A stretch of DNA of 64,000 bases from SIG575 sp964474295 (GCA_964474295.1 CAYYRN010000001.1:45522-109521), one strand, 5' to 3'. Numbered from the stretch's first letter, positions 50,350 through 59,537 are shown. Translations and numbers: made by a program. The notes: a model not told the origin generated them from the letters alone.

Positions 50350-53052
50350 ATGGAAAACAAGACTTACGAAATCGTAGACAGCGTAGAAAAGCTTGAAGAA
50401 GCAATTCTCCGCACAAGAAAAGCACAGCAAATTTTCGCTTCATACACTCAGGAGCAGGTTGATAAAATTTTCCTTGCCGCAGCTTCGGCTGCAAACAAAG
50501 CAAGAATACCTCTTGCAAAAATGGCGGTTGAAGAAACCGGTATGGGTGTTGTTGAAGATAAGGTTATTAAAAACAACTATGCGGCAGAGTATATATACAA
50601 CGCTTACAAGGATACAAAAACCTGCGGTGTAATTGAGGAAGATAAGGCTTACGGAATCAAGAAAATCGCAGAACCTATCGGCGTTATCGCTGCGGTTATT
50701 CCCACAACAAACCCCACATCAACGGCAATTTTCAAGTGCCTTATCGCACTTAAAACACGAAACGCTATTATTATTTCTCCCCACCCCAGAGCAAAAAACA
50801 GCACAATCGCTGCGGCAAAGCTTGTTCTTGAGGCTGCTGTGGCTGCGGGCGCTCCCGAAGGCATTATAGATTGGATTGATATTCCCTCGCTTGATATGAC
50901 AAACACCGTTATGAAAGAGGCTGATATCATCCTCGCAACAGGCGGCCCCGGTATGGTTAAAGCTGCTTATTCAAGCGGCAAACCCGCACTCGGCGTAGGT
51001 GCAGGTAACACTCCCGCAATTATCGACGACACAGCCGATATCCTCCTTGCGGTAAACTCTATTATCCACTCCAAAACATTCGATAACGGTATGATTTGCG
51101 CTTCGGAGCAATCGGTTATAGTTATGGAAAGCGTTTACAATGCCGTTAAACAGGAATTTGCTTCGAGAGGATGTTATTTCCTCAATCCCGAAGAAACGGA
51201 AAAAGTAAGAAAAGCAATTATCATAAACGGTGCCCTCAACGCTAAGATAGTAGGTCAGAAGGCTGCAAAAATCGCAGAGCTTTCAGGCGTAAAAGTTCCC
51301 GAAGGCACAAAAATTCTTATCGGTGAGGTTGAAAGCGTTGAGCTTTCCGAAGAATTTGCTCACGAAAAGCTTTCGCCCGTTCTTGCTATGTATAAGGCTG
51401 AAAGCTTTGAAGACGCTCTTTCAAAAGCAGAACACCTCATCGCAGACGGCGGATACGGACACACATCGAGCATCTATCTCAATGAAGTTACGGAAAAAGA
51501 TAAGCTCAGCGAATTTGCTTCGAGAATGAAAACCTGCCGTATTCTTGTAAACACTCCCTCCTCACACGGCGGTATCGGTGACCTTTACAACTTTAAGCTT
51601 GCACCGTCACTTACACTCGGCTGCGGTTCTTGGGGCGGAAACTCGGTTTCCGAAAACGTCGGAGTAAAACATCTTATAAACATCAAAACAGTAGCAGAAA
51701 GAAGGGAAAATATGCTTTGGTTCCGCGCTCCCGAAAAGGTGTATATCAAGAAAGGCTGCTTGCCCGTGGCTCTCGATGAGCTTAAAAATGTTATGGGCAA
51801 AAAGAAAGCATTTATCGTAACAGATACTTTCCTTTATGAAAACGGCTACACAAAGCCCATTACCGATAAGCTTGACGAAATGGGAATTTCACACACAACA
51901 TTCTTCAACGTCGCTCCCGACCCCACGCTCGGCTGTGCTAAGGAAGGTGCCGCACAGATGGCTGCATTTAAGCCCGATACCATCATCGCTCTCGGCGGCG
52001 GTTCGGCAATGGATGCCGCAAAAATTATGTGGGTTATGTACGAGCATCCCGAAGCTGACTTTATGGATATGGCAATGCGCTTTATCGACATCAGAAAGAG
52101 AGTTTACACTTTCCCGAAAATGGGCGAAAAGGCATACTTCATCGCAATCCCCACATCGGCAGGTACAGGCTCGGAGGTTACTCCCTTTGCCGTTATCACG
52201 GATGAATCAACAGGTGTTAAATATCCCCTTGCCGATTATCAGCTTCTTCCCAACATGGCAATTATCGACACCGATTTCCATATGTCAGCACCCAGAGGCT
52301 TGACTGCGGCTTCCGGTATCGACGCCGTAACACACGCTCTTGAAGCTTACGCTTCCGTTATGGCAACGGATTACACGGACGGTCTTGCACTTAAAGCTCT
52401 CAAGACAATCTTCACATATCTTCCCGCCGCTTACGATAACGGTCAGACAGATATTGAAGCCAGAGAAAAAATGGCCAACGCCGCAACAATGGCAGGTATG
52501 GCTTTCGCAAATGCTTTCCTCGGTGTTTGCCACTCAATGGCTCATAAGCTCGGTGCATTCCACCACTTGCCTCACGGTGTTGCAAACGCATTGATGATTG
52601 AAGAAGTTCTTCGCTTCAACGCAGCGGAAGCTCCCGTAAAAATGGGAACATTCTCACAGTATGACCATCCCCACACACTCGCACGCTATGCCGAAGTTGC
52701 CGATTACCTCGGAATTAAGGGCGACAGCGACAGCGAAAAGCTCGAAGGTCTTATCAAGGCAATCAATGACCTTAAAGCAAGAGTCGGAATTAAAGAAACA
52801 ATTAAAGATTACAACATTGACGAAAAAGTGTTCCTCGAAAACCTTGATGAAATGGTTGAACAGGCATTTGACGACCAGTGTACGGGTGCTAACCCCAGAT
52901 ATCCCCTTATGAGCGAAATTAAAGAAATGTATCTCAATGCTTATTACGGAAAGCATTTTGTTGAACCTGATATGCCCACGGCTGACGATATTTCAAGCGA
53001 TTTTAAGACCGATGAAGTAAAAAAGGCATACCGCAAAGGCAAGAAAGCATAA
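50350..53052 (+). CDS. adhE: Bifunctional acetaldehyde-CoA/alcohol dehydrogenase
   Basis: A 900-residue fusion protein. The N-terminal CoA-acylating aldehyde dehydrogenase (about 1-440) has IPTTNPTSTAIFKCLIALK near 116, GVGAGNTPAIID near 218 and the catalytic Cys in DNGMICASEQSVI near 245-257. The C-terminal iron-type alcohol dehydrogenase (about 450-890) has ALGGGSAMDAAKIMW, GIDAVTHALEAY and HSMAHKLGAFHHLPHG, with the His iron ligands. It reduces acetyl-CoA to ethanol and oxidises two NADH, and the protein assembles into spirosomes. ATG 50350 is chosen over 50347 by spacing from AGGAGG. It heads the hydrogenase gene run. Confidence 0.97.
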   Translation: MENKTYEIVDSVEKLEEAILRTRKAQQIFASYTQEQVDKIFLAAASAANKARIPLAKMAVEETGMGVVEDKVIKNNYAAEYIYNAYKDTKTCGVIEEDKAYGIKKIAEPIGVIAAVIPTTNPTSTAIFKCLIALKTRNAIIISPHPRAKNSTIAAAKLVLEAAVAAGAPEGIIDWIDIPSLDMTNTVMKEADIILATGGPGMVKAAYSSGKPALGVGAGNTPAIIDDTADILLAVNSIIHSKTFDNGMICASEQSVIVMESVYNAVKQEFASRGCYFLNPEETEKVRKAIIINGALNAKIVGQKAAKIAELSGVKVPEGTKILIGEVESVELSEEFAHEKLSPVLAMYKAESFEDALSKAEHLIADGGYGHTSSIYLNEVTEKDKLSEFASRMKTCRILVNTPSSHGGIGDLYNFKLAPSLTLGCGSWGGNSVSENVGVKHLINIKTVAERRENMLWFRAPEKVYIKKGCLPVALDELKNVMGKKKAFIVTDTFLYENGYTKPITDKLDEMGISHTTFFNVAPDPTLGCAKEGAAQMAAFKPDTIIALGGGSAMDAAKIMWVMYEHPEADFMDMAMRFIDIRKRVYTFPKMGEKAYFIAIPTSAGTGSEVTPFAVITDESTGVKYPLADYQLLPNMAIIDTDFHMSAPRGLTAASGIDAVTHALEAYASVMATDYTDGLALKALKTIFTYLPAAYDNGQTDIEAREKMANAATMAGMAFANAFLGVCHSMAHKLGAFHHLPHGVANALMIEEVLRFNAAEAPVKMGTFSQYDHPHTLARYAEVADYLGIKGDSDSEKLEGLIKAINDLKARVGIKETIKDYNIDEKVFLENLDEMVEQAFDDQCTGANPRYPLMSEIKEMYLNAYYGKHFVEPDMPTADDISSDFKTDEVKKAYRKGKKA

Positions 53053-53077
53053 TTGTACCGAAAGGAAGGAAACAAAA

Positions 53078-53827
53078 ATGAAACTTGACAGAGTAATAGC
53101 AGTAAGAAACAGTAAAACGATTTACCGTGACGGCGACAAGTGCGTTAAGGTTTTCAATTCCGATTATTCAAAGGCTGACGTTCTCAACGAAGCCTTGAAT
53201 CAGGCAAGAATAGAGGAAACGGGACTTAACATTCCCAAGGTTCTCGAAGTAACAATGGTTGACGGAAAATGGGCAATCGTTTCCGAATATATTAAGGGCA
53301 AAACTCTGGCACAGCTTATGGAGGAAGAACCCGAAAAGAAAGACGAGTATTTGGAGCTTCTTGTTGATTTGCAGATTGAGGTTCAGTCTAAAACAAGTCC
53401 TTTGCTCAACAAGCTCAAAGACAAAATGAACAGAAAAATCAAAGAGTCGGAGCTTGATGCCACAACACGCTACGATTTGCACACACGTCTTGAGGGTATG
53501 CCCAAGCACAACAAGGTTTGTCACGGCGATTTCAACCCCTCCAATATCATAATTTCCGAAGACGGAACACCGTTCATCCTTGACTGGTCACACGCAACGC
53601 AGGGCAACGCATCGGCAGATGCGGCAAGAACGTACCTTCTGTTCTGGCTCGGCGGCGATATAGACGGTGCAAAGAAATACCTTGATTTGTTCTGCAAAAA
53701 GAGCAATACGGCAAAGCAGTATGTTCAAAAATGGATGCCGATTGTAGCGGCATCACAGTCGGTCAAAGGCAACGAGAAAGAACGTGAATTCCTTCTTTCT
53801 TGGGTAAATGTTGTGGATTACGAATAA
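53078..53827 (+). CDS. Aminoglycoside-phosphotransferase-fold kinase
   Basis: A 249-residue protein kinase-like enzyme of the APH/choline kinase fold. The N-lobe has TIYRDGDKCVKVFN near residue 14 (Lys for ATP), VSEYIKGKTL near 68 marks the hinge, HKVCHGDFNPSNII-type catalytic loop (VCHGDFNPSNIIIS near 147) holds the catalytic Asp, and PFILDWSHA near 164 the metal-binding Asp. The substrate could be a small molecule or a protein. It lies 25 bases after adhE and precedes sensor-hydrogenase and PP2C genes, so a protein-kinase role opposed to that phosphatase is a reasonable inference. Confidence 0.82.
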   Translation: MKLDRVIAVRNSKTIYRDGDKCVKVFNSDYSKADVLNEALNQARIEETGLNIPKVLEVTMVDGKWAIVSEYIKGKTLAQLMEEEPEKKDEYLELLVDLQIEVQSKTSPLLNKLKDKMNRKIKESELDATTRYDLHTRLEGMPKHNKVCHGDFNPSNIIISEDGTPFILDWSHATQGNASADAARTYLLFWLGGDIDGAKKYLDLFCKKSNTAKQYVQKWMPIVAASQSVKGNEKEREFLLSWVNVVDYE

Positions 53828-53856
53828 TCCGTTTCTGTATAAGAGGAGAGATGTAA

Positions 53857-54096
53857 ATGAAAATTACGGTTTGTATCGGAAGCTCATGCCATATCAAAGG
53901 CTCACGTCAGGTTGTGGAACAGCTTCAATATCTTATTTCCGAAAATAATTTGGGCGACAAGGTTGAACTCGGCGGAACTTTCTGTATGGGTAAATGTCAA
54001 AAGGGTGTTTGCGTTACCGTGGATGACAGCTTTTACTCGGTAACTCCCGACACGGTTAATGATTTCTTTAAGGAAAACGTTATCGGAAAGGTATAA
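53857..54096 (+). CDS. Thioredoxin-like [2Fe-2S] ferredoxin, first of a pair
   Basis: A 79-residue protein with the NuoE/HydC-type thioredoxin-like fold. Cys ligands are C-x4-C in VCIGSSCHIKGS (near 5-10) and C-x3-C in GTFCMGKCQKG (near 43-47), which bind a [2Fe-2S] cluster. It can carry electrons between hydrogenase and other partners. An additional Cys in KGVCV lies nearby. AGAGGAGAG precedes the ATG. A homologue follows within nine bases. Confidence 0.9.
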   Translation: MKITVCIGSSCHIKGSRQVVEQLQYLISENNLGDKVELGGTFCMGKCQKGVCVTVDDSFYSVTPDTVNDFFKENVIGKV

Positions 54097-54101
54097 TAAA
54101 T

Positions 54102-54365
54102 ATGATGATAATTCAGGTTTGCGTTGGCAGTTCATGCCACCTGAAAGGCTCTCCCGAAATTGTAGAGCTTTTTCAAAAAGCCGTTGAAGATTATCATTTG
54201 GAAGACGAGGTTACACTTGCCGGCAGTTTCTGTATCGGCAGGTGTAATCGTGTTGGTGTAACCGTTCAGATAGATGATGATGTTCATGTCGGTGTTACAA
54301 AAGAATCGTTCAAAGACTTTTTCAAAGAAAACGTTTTGGATAAAATTAATGCGGAAAAGGAGTAA
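54102..54365 (+). CDS. Thioredoxin-like [2Fe-2S] ferredoxin, second of a pair
   Basis: An 87-residue paralogue of the preceding protein, with VCVGSSCHLKGS (C-x4-C) and GSFCIGRCNRVG (C-x3-C) keeping all four ligands. The ends diverge, and it ends with an acidic/basic tail. Tandem duplication of this fold next to sensor-type [FeFe] hydrogenases suggests dedicated electron carriers. Two adjacent ATGs (54102, 54105) are possible starts. It is six bases from hydS. Confidence 0.88.
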   Translation: MMIIQVCVGSSCHLKGSPEIVELFQKAVEDYHLEDEVTLAGSFCIGRCNRVGVTVQIDDDVHVGVTKESFKDFFKENVLDKINAEKE

Positions 54366-54371
54366 CGGGAT

Positions 54372-56051
54372 ATGTCAAACTGTTTGACGCTTAAAAAATC
54401 AAACTGCAAAAATTGTTATAAATGTATTCGCCACTGTCCCGTTAAGGCTATCCGTTTTTCGGGCAATCAGGCACATATAATCGGAAACGAATGTATTCTT
54501 TGCGGTCAGTGCTTTGTTGTTTGTCCGCAAAATGCCAAAGAAATAGTTGACGAAACGGAAAAGGCAAAGGTTTTATTAAGTTCGGGCGACCCCGTTATTG
54601 TAAGCCTTGCACCCTCCTTTGCGGCAAATTATAAGGGCATCGGCATAAACGCTATGCGTAAAGCTCTTAAAAAACTCGGCTTTTTCGATGCCGAGGAAAC
54701 GGCACTCGGTGCCACAATCGTAAAAACGGAATATGAGCGTATGCTTAAGGAAGAAGACAGGGATGTCATTATCACATCGTGCTGTCATTCGATAAATCTT
54801 TTGATTCAAAAATATTTCCCCGCCGCATTGGAATACCTTGCGGATGTGCTTTCGCCTATGCAGGCTCACTGTCAGGATATCAAAAAACGTTACCCCAACG
54901 CAAAAACGGTATTCATCGGGCCTTGCGTTGCAAAAAAGGACGAAGCCGAGTATTACGAGGGTTACGTTGATGCAGTGCTTACTTTTGAGGAGCTTACGCA
55001 GTGGTTTAAAGAGGCGCACATATCTCTTGAGGAAGAAGCGGATGAAGACGGTGAATACGGCAGAGCAAGGTTTTTCCCGACAACAGGCGGTGTGCTTAAA
55101 ACTATGGCACAGGATGTACCGGGCTATACCTATATTGCTTTGGACGGCGTTGAAAACTGTATGAACGCACTCAGAGAAATAGAAAGCGGAAACATCCATA
55201 AATGCTTTATTGAAATGTCCGCTTGCGTGGGAAGCTGTGTCGGCGGCCCCGTTATGGAAAAATATAACCATTCCGCAATTCAAGATTACGTTTCCATTGC
55301 GAATTTTGCCGGAAGCCGAGATTTTGAGGTTGAACAGCCTAAGGCAACTCAACTGAAAAAGACTTTTTCATATATCGAGCATAAGCTGGCACAACCCTCG
55401 GAAACGGAAATCAGCAATATCCTGCGTCAAATGGGCAAATTCAAAAAATCCGACGAGCTTAACTGCGGAACCTGCGGCTACAATACTTGCCGAGAAAAGG
55501 CTATCGCAATCTGTCAGGGAAAGGCTGAAATTTCAATGTGTCTGCCTTACCTCAAAGATAAAGCGGAAAGCTTCTCCGACACGATAGTTAAAAACACGCC
55601 CAACGGCTTGATAGTTCTCAACGAGCAGCTTGAGGTGCAGCAAATTAACGCCGCAGCAAGGAAAATTATGAACATACGTTCCGCTTCGGATATTCTCGGA
55701 GATCAGGTTGTTCGTGTGCTTGACCCGACAACATTTTTAAATGTGCGTGACAAGGGCAGAAACGTGCGTGACCAGCGTGTTTATCTTGCCGAATATAAGC
55801 GTTACGTTGAACAGACGGTGGTTTATGACCGTGATTCGCACCTTTTAATCGGCATTATGCGTGATGTTACGGACGAAGAAAAGGAACGTGAAAAGAAAGA
55901 AAACATAAGCCGCCAAACAATAGAAGTTGCCGACAAGGTTGTTGATAAGCAGATGCGTATTGTTCAGGAAATCGCTTCGCTTCTCGGTGAAACGGCGGCG
56001 GAAACAAAAATTGCACTTTCTAAATTGAAGGAGTCAATTGCTGATGAATGA
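54372..56051 (+). CDS. hydS: PAS-domain [FeFe] hydrogenase, group C sensor type (HydS)
   Basis: A 559-residue protein. Two [4Fe-4S] motifs start it (Cys12/15/18/22 and Cys41/44/47/51). The H-cluster domain (about 70-340) has TSCCHS (Cys137-138), GPCVAKKDE (Cys185) and SACVGSCVGG (Cys285, Cys289). A further Fe-S domain (CGTCGYNTC, Cys365/368/373, and Cys390) and a PAS domain (about 400-520) follow, then a coiled helical end. This matches the putative H2-sensing HydS described in Ruminococcus albus. The L1 motif TSCCHS departs from catalytic TSCCPxW, as expected for sensors. It overlaps the phosphatase gene by eight bases. Confidence 0.9.
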   Translation: MSNCLTLKKSNCKNCYKCIRHCPVKAIRFSGNQAHIIGNECILCGQCFVVCPQNAKEIVDETEKAKVLLSSGDPVIVSLAPSFAANYKGIGINAMRKALKKLGFFDAEETALGATIVKTEYERMLKEEDRDVIITSCCHSINLLIQKYFPAALEYLADVLSPMQAHCQDIKKRYPNAKTVFIGPCVAKKDEAEYYEGYVDAVLTFEELTQWFKEAHISLEEEADEDGEYGRARFFPTTGGVLKTMAQDVPGYTYIALDGVENCMNALREIESGNIHKCFIEMSACVGSCVGGPVMEKYNHSAIQDYVSIANFAGSRDFEVEQPKATQLKKTFSYIEHKLAQPSETEISNILRQMGKFKKSDELNCGTCGYNTCREKAIAICQGKAEISMCLPYLKDKAESFSDTIVKNTPNGLIVLNEQLEVQQINAAARKIMNIRSASDILGDQVVRVLDPTTFLNVRDKGRNVRDQRVYLAEYKRYVEQTVVYDRDSHLLIGIMRDVTDEEKEREKKENISRQTIEVADKVVDKQMRIVQEIASLLGETAAETKIALSKLKESIADE

Positions 56052-57216
56052 TTTATGTGCGGAAATCGGATATAAAAGTATAAATCATTACGGTGAAGAG
56101 CTTTGCGGAGATCACGTGGATATTGTCGAAGAAAACGAAAACACCTCCGTTATCGTTCTTGCCGACGGGTTGGGAAGCGGAGTTAAGGCGAGTATTCTTT
56201 CGACCTTGACATCTAAAATTATATCGACAATGATGGCAGAGGGACTTCCGATTGAGGAGTGCGTTTCCACAATTGCCGCAACGCTTCCCGTGTGTTCGGT
56301 AAGAGGCGTGGCATATTCCACATTTACCATTATGCACTTGCTGAATAATGAAATTGTCGAAATTATTCAATATGATAACCCGCAGGTAATCGTCCTCAGG
56401 GACGGTGTGAACTATGATTATCCGAAAACCGAAATGAACATCGGCGGCAAGACAATTTTCAAATCGGTAATCAGTCTTCGTGAAAACGATATTTTTATTG
56501 CAATGAGTGACGGCTGTCCCCATGCGGGAATCGGACTTGCGTATAACTTCGGCTGGAAGCGTGAAGATATCATTTCCTTTATGGAAACGCTTGTGCCGGC
56601 AGGATACACTGCAAAAAATTTGTCAACTATGCTCGTTGACGAGTGCAACAAGCTTTACGGCGGCAGACCGGGTGACGATGCGACTGCGTGTGTTGTGAGA
56701 ATACGTAAAAGAGAGCCGATGAACATTCTTTTCGGGCCTCCGTCCAACAGGGATGACTGTGACAGGATGATGTCGCTTTTCTTTTCAAAGGAGGGCAAGC
56801 ATATTATCTGCGGAGGTACAACGTCATCCATTGCCGCAAAGTATTTGGGCAAACCGCTCAAAGCAAGCCTCAACTTTGAACATTCCGATGTTCCTCCCAT
56901 TGCCGAAATAGAAGGCGTTGACCTTGTAACGGAGGGCGTTATAACGGTAAACAGGGTTCTCGAATATGCGAAAGATTACCTCGGTGAAAACATCCATTAT
57001 GAGAACTGGAGCTTTAAGCGTGACGGTGCGGCACTCATCAGCAGGCTTCTTTTTGAAGAAGCAACGGATATAAATTTTTATGTGGGCAGAGCAATAAATC
57101 CCGCACATCAAAACCCCGATTTGCCCATCAATTTCAGCATTAAAATGAATCTTGTCGAAGAATTGTCAAAATGTCTGAAGCAAATGGGCAAGAGAATAAA
57201 AGTAAGTTATTTTTAA
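56044..57216 (+). CDS. SpoIIE/PP2C-family serine/threonine phosphatase with unknown C-terminal domain
   Basis: A 390-residue protein from ATG 56044 (AAGGAG ten bases before). Residues 1-222 are a SpoIIE-type PP2C domain: LADGLGSG (Asp41), MSDGCPHAG (Asp156) and GDDAT (Asp211/212) provide the metal-binding acids. Residues 225-390 form a second domain with HIICGGTTSSIAAKYLG that I cannot assign. Phosphatases of this class accompany group C [FeFe] hydrogenases and are thought to transmit their signal. It overlaps hydS at the start and is followed 11 bases later by the group B hydrogenase. Confidence 0.88.
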   Translation: MNDLCAEIGYKSINHYGEELCGDHVDIVEENENTSVIVLADGLGSGVKASILSTLTSKIISTMMAEGLPIEECVSTIAATLPVCSVRGVAYSTFTIMHLLNNEIVEIIQYDNPQVIVLRDGVNYDYPKTEMNIGGKTIFKSVISLRENDIFIAMSDGCPHAGIGLAYNFGWKREDIISFMETLVPAGYTAKNLSTMLVDECNKLYGGRPGDDATACVVRIRKREPMNILFGPPSNRDDCDRMMSLFFSKEGKHIICGGTTSSIAAKYLGKPLKASLNFEHSDVPPIAEIEGVDLVTEGVITVNRVLEYAKDYLGENIHYENWSFKRDGAALISRLLFEEATDINFYVGRAINPAHQNPDLPINFSIKMNLVEELSKCLKQMGKRIKVSYF

Positions 57217-57227
57217 GGGTGATTGAA

Positions 57228-58646
57228 ATGAGAAAGTTTGATACAAAAGTACAGTATTTGAAGTATAAGGTGCTTCGTGAAGTTGCACATCAAGCTTGGA
57301 ACGATGCTTTGCTTGAAAATATTATTGAAATTCCAAAAACCATAGTTCCCGGCAAAACCTCCACAATGCGTTGCTGCGTTTACAAGGAGCGTGCCATACT
57401 TTCGGAACGTGTAAAAATCGCAATGGGCGGGGATAAAGAAAACCCGAATGTAATCGAGGTTATCGATATTGCCTGCGATGAATGTCCGGCGGCGGGATAT
57501 GAGGTTACGGATTCGTGCAGAGGATGCCTTGCTCACAGATGCGAGGATGTGTGCAAAAGAGGTGCGATTTCTTTTGACCACAACCACGTGGCACACATCG
57601 ATAAATCAAAATGTGTCGAATGTGGGCAGTGTGCGAAAGTTTGTCCTTTTTCCGCAATCGTCAACAGAAAAAGACCTTGCCAGAATGCTTGCAAGGTCAA
57701 GGCAATTTCCATAAATGACGATAATGCGGCTTCGATTGACAATTCAAAGTGTATACAGTGCGGTGCTTGCGTTTACCAGTGTCCGTTCGGTGCAATTACG
57801 GACAAATCGTACATTCTCAACGTAATTGATTTTATTAAGAAAAGCGAAAACAATTCAAAATATAAGGTTTATGCAATGGTTGCACCCTCAATTTCAAGCC
57901 AGTTTAAGTACGCAAAGCTCGGTCAGGTTATATCGGGGTTGAAAAAACTCGGATTCTTTACGGTTGTCGAGGCTGCTCTCGGTGCGGATATGGTGGCTCA
58001 TAAGGAATCAAGAGAATTGGCTGAAAAAGGATTCCTTACAAGCTCCTGCTGTCCTGCATTTGTGTCATATATAAAATCCGCTTTCCCGAAACTTGAAAAT
58101 CTTATTTCCCACAATCTTTCTCCTATGGCGGAGCTTGCGAAATATATAAAGGAAACAACACCCGATGCCAAGGTAATATTTATCGGGCCGTGTACGGCTA
58201 AAAAAGCCGAAGCACAGCTTGATTCGGTTAAGCCTTACGTTGATGCGGTAATGACCTTTGAGGAGCTTCAGGCATTGTTCGACAGCCGTGATATCGACAT
58301 AACGGAGCTTGAAGAGGATGTTTTGGAGAATGCGTCATATTTCGGCAGAATTTTTGCCCGTTCGGGCGGTCTTTCCGATGCGGTTGCACAGGGACTTAAA
58401 GAGCAGAACATAGATTTTGAGCTTAAAGCCGTTTCCTGTGACGGAATCGAGGAATGTCGCACGGCACTTATGCGAAAAAATAAAAACGTTCTTGATGCAA
58501 ACTTTATCGAGGGTATGGCTTGTGTCGGCGGATGTATCGGCGGTGCGGGATGTTTGACCCACGGCGAAAAAAACAAAGCCGAGGTTGACAAATACGGCCG
58601 TGAAGCTTTTGAAAAAACTATAAGCGATGCAATATCTCTGTTGTAA
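57228..58646 (+). CDS. Monomeric [FeFe] hydrogenase, group B type (HydA2-like)
   Basis: A 472-residue enzyme from ATG 57228 (AAGGGTG upstream). An N-terminal domain of about 80 residues with Cys49/50 precedes a Cys-rich part (CDECPAAG; CRGCLAHRCEDVCK) and two ferredoxin motifs, CVECGQCAKVCP and CIQCGACVYQCP. The H-cluster domain has TSSCCPAFV (271-279), GPCTAKKAE (Cys322) and EGMACVGGCIGG (Cys432, Cys436). These are the catalytic L1-L3 motifs. It should make H2 from reduced ferredoxin. It matches the non-bifurcating HydA2 of Ruminococcus albus. No maturation genes (hydEFG) are in the window. Confidence 0.9.
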   Translation: MRKFDTKVQYLKYKVLREVAHQAWNDALLENIIEIPKTIVPGKTSTMRCCVYKERAILSERVKIAMGGDKENPNVIEVIDIACDECPAAGYEVTDSCRGCLAHRCEDVCKRGAISFDHNHVAHIDKSKCVECGQCAKVCPFSAIVNRKRPCQNACKVKAISINDDNAASIDNSKCIQCGACVYQCPFGAITDKSYILNVIDFIKKSENNSKYKVYAMVAPSISSQFKYAKLGQVISGLKKLGFFTVVEAALGADMVAHKESRELAEKGFLTSSCCPAFVSYIKSAFPKLENLISHNLSPMAELAKYIKETTPDAKVIFIGPCTAKKAEAQLDSVKPYVDAVMTFEELQALFDSRDIDITELEEDVLENASYFGRIFARSGGLSDAVAQGLKEQNIDFELKAVSCDGIEECRTALMRKNKNVLDANFIEGMACVGGCIGGAGCLTHGEKNKAEVDKYGREAFEKTISDAISLL

Positions 58647-58658
58647 TTAAACAAACGA

Positions 58659-58701
58659 AAAAAGGATTTCTTTGGCTTAACGCACCGAAGAAATCCTTTT
58701 T
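58659..58701. terminator. Bidirectional terminator between hydrogenase and sigG
   Basis: A 14-base arm pair (AAAAAGGATTTCTT / AAGAAATCCTTTTT) with a 15-base loop between two converging genes. Confidence 0.82.
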
Positions 58702-58704
58702 GTT

Positions 58705-59472
58705 TTATTCGCCTTTGATTTTGTTTAAAGCTCCTTTTTCAAGCCGACTGACCTGTGCTTGCGAAATGCCGACCTCCCGTGCAACCTCCATTTGTGTTTT
58801 GCCGTTCATAAAACGTAAACTTAAAATCTTTTTCTCACGCGGAGAAAGCTTTTTGATTTCTTCCTTTAATTCAATTTCATCAAGCCAATTTCTGTCATCA
58901 TTCTGGTCGCCTATTTGGTCCATAACGTAAATTGTGTCACCTCCGTCATTGTAAATCGGTTCATAAAGGCTGACAGGCTCAACAATTGATTCAAGTGCCA
59001 GCACAACCTCTTCCTTTTTTATACCGAGAACCGCAGCGATTTCTTCAACCGTCGGTTCTTCTTTCTTTTCAAGCGAAAGCTTTTCCTTAACCTGCATTGC
59101 GTGGTAAGCCGTATCTCTCATTGAACGGGAAACACGAACGGAATTGTTGTCACGCAGGTAACGGCGTATTTCACCGATTATCATCGGAACGGAATATGTG
59201 GAAAAACGAACGCCCATATCAACATTAAAGTTATCAATCGCTTTTATCAAGCCTATGCAGCCTACTTGAAAAAGGTCATCCAAATTTTCTCCCCTGTTTG
59301 TAAAACGCTGAATTACCGAAAGCACAAGCCTTAAATTTCCGTTTATAAGCTCGTCCCGTGCGTTTTTATCGCCTTGCTTTATTTTTGCCAAAAGCTCCAT
59401 TTTTTCTTTCTCTTTAAGAACTTTTAAATTTGCCGTATTCACACCGCAAATTTCAACTTTATTAAACTGCAA
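58705..59472 (-). CDS. sigG: Sporulation sigma factor SigG
   Basis: A 255-residue sigma-70-family factor. The N-terminus NKVEICGVNTANLKVL is the SigG hallmark. Region 2 has DLFQVGCIGLIKAIDNFN and FSTYSVPMIIGEIRRYLRD, and region 4 has LSPREKKILSLRF and TQMEVAREVGISQAQVSRLE. SigG drives late forespore gene expression. The start is TTG 59472, seven bases after GGAGGG. It is not next to sigE/spoIIGA as in Bacillus but lies between nagA and the hydrogenase operon. Confidence 0.94.
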   Translation of the reverse strand: MQFNKVEICGVNTANLKVLKEKEKMELLAKIKQGDKNARDELINGNLRLVLSVIQRFTNRGENLDDLFQVGCIGLIKAIDNFNVDMGVRFSTYSVPMIIGEIRRYLRDNNSVRVSRSMRDTAYHAMQVKEKLSLEKKEEPTVEEIAAVLGIKKEEVVLALESIVEPVSLYEPIYNDGGDTIYVMDQIGDQNDDRNWLDEIELKEEIKKLSPREKKILSLRFMNGKTQMEVAREVGISQAQVSRLEKGALNKIKGE

Positions 59473-59537
59473 AAAAATCCCTCCGCAATATCCGACTTGA
59501 AATTATTATTGTCAGATATTACGGAGATTATAATTTT

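Noticed and set aside
53078..53827. Aminoglycoside resistance gene
   Set aside because: The fold is APH-like but broad; position in a hydrogenase operon and absence of other resistance or mobile genes make resistance unlikely.
54372..56051. HydS as an ordinary catalytic hydrogenase
   Set aside because: L1 motif TSCCHS and the PAS domain fit the sensor group better. Catalysis at a low rate cannot be excluded.
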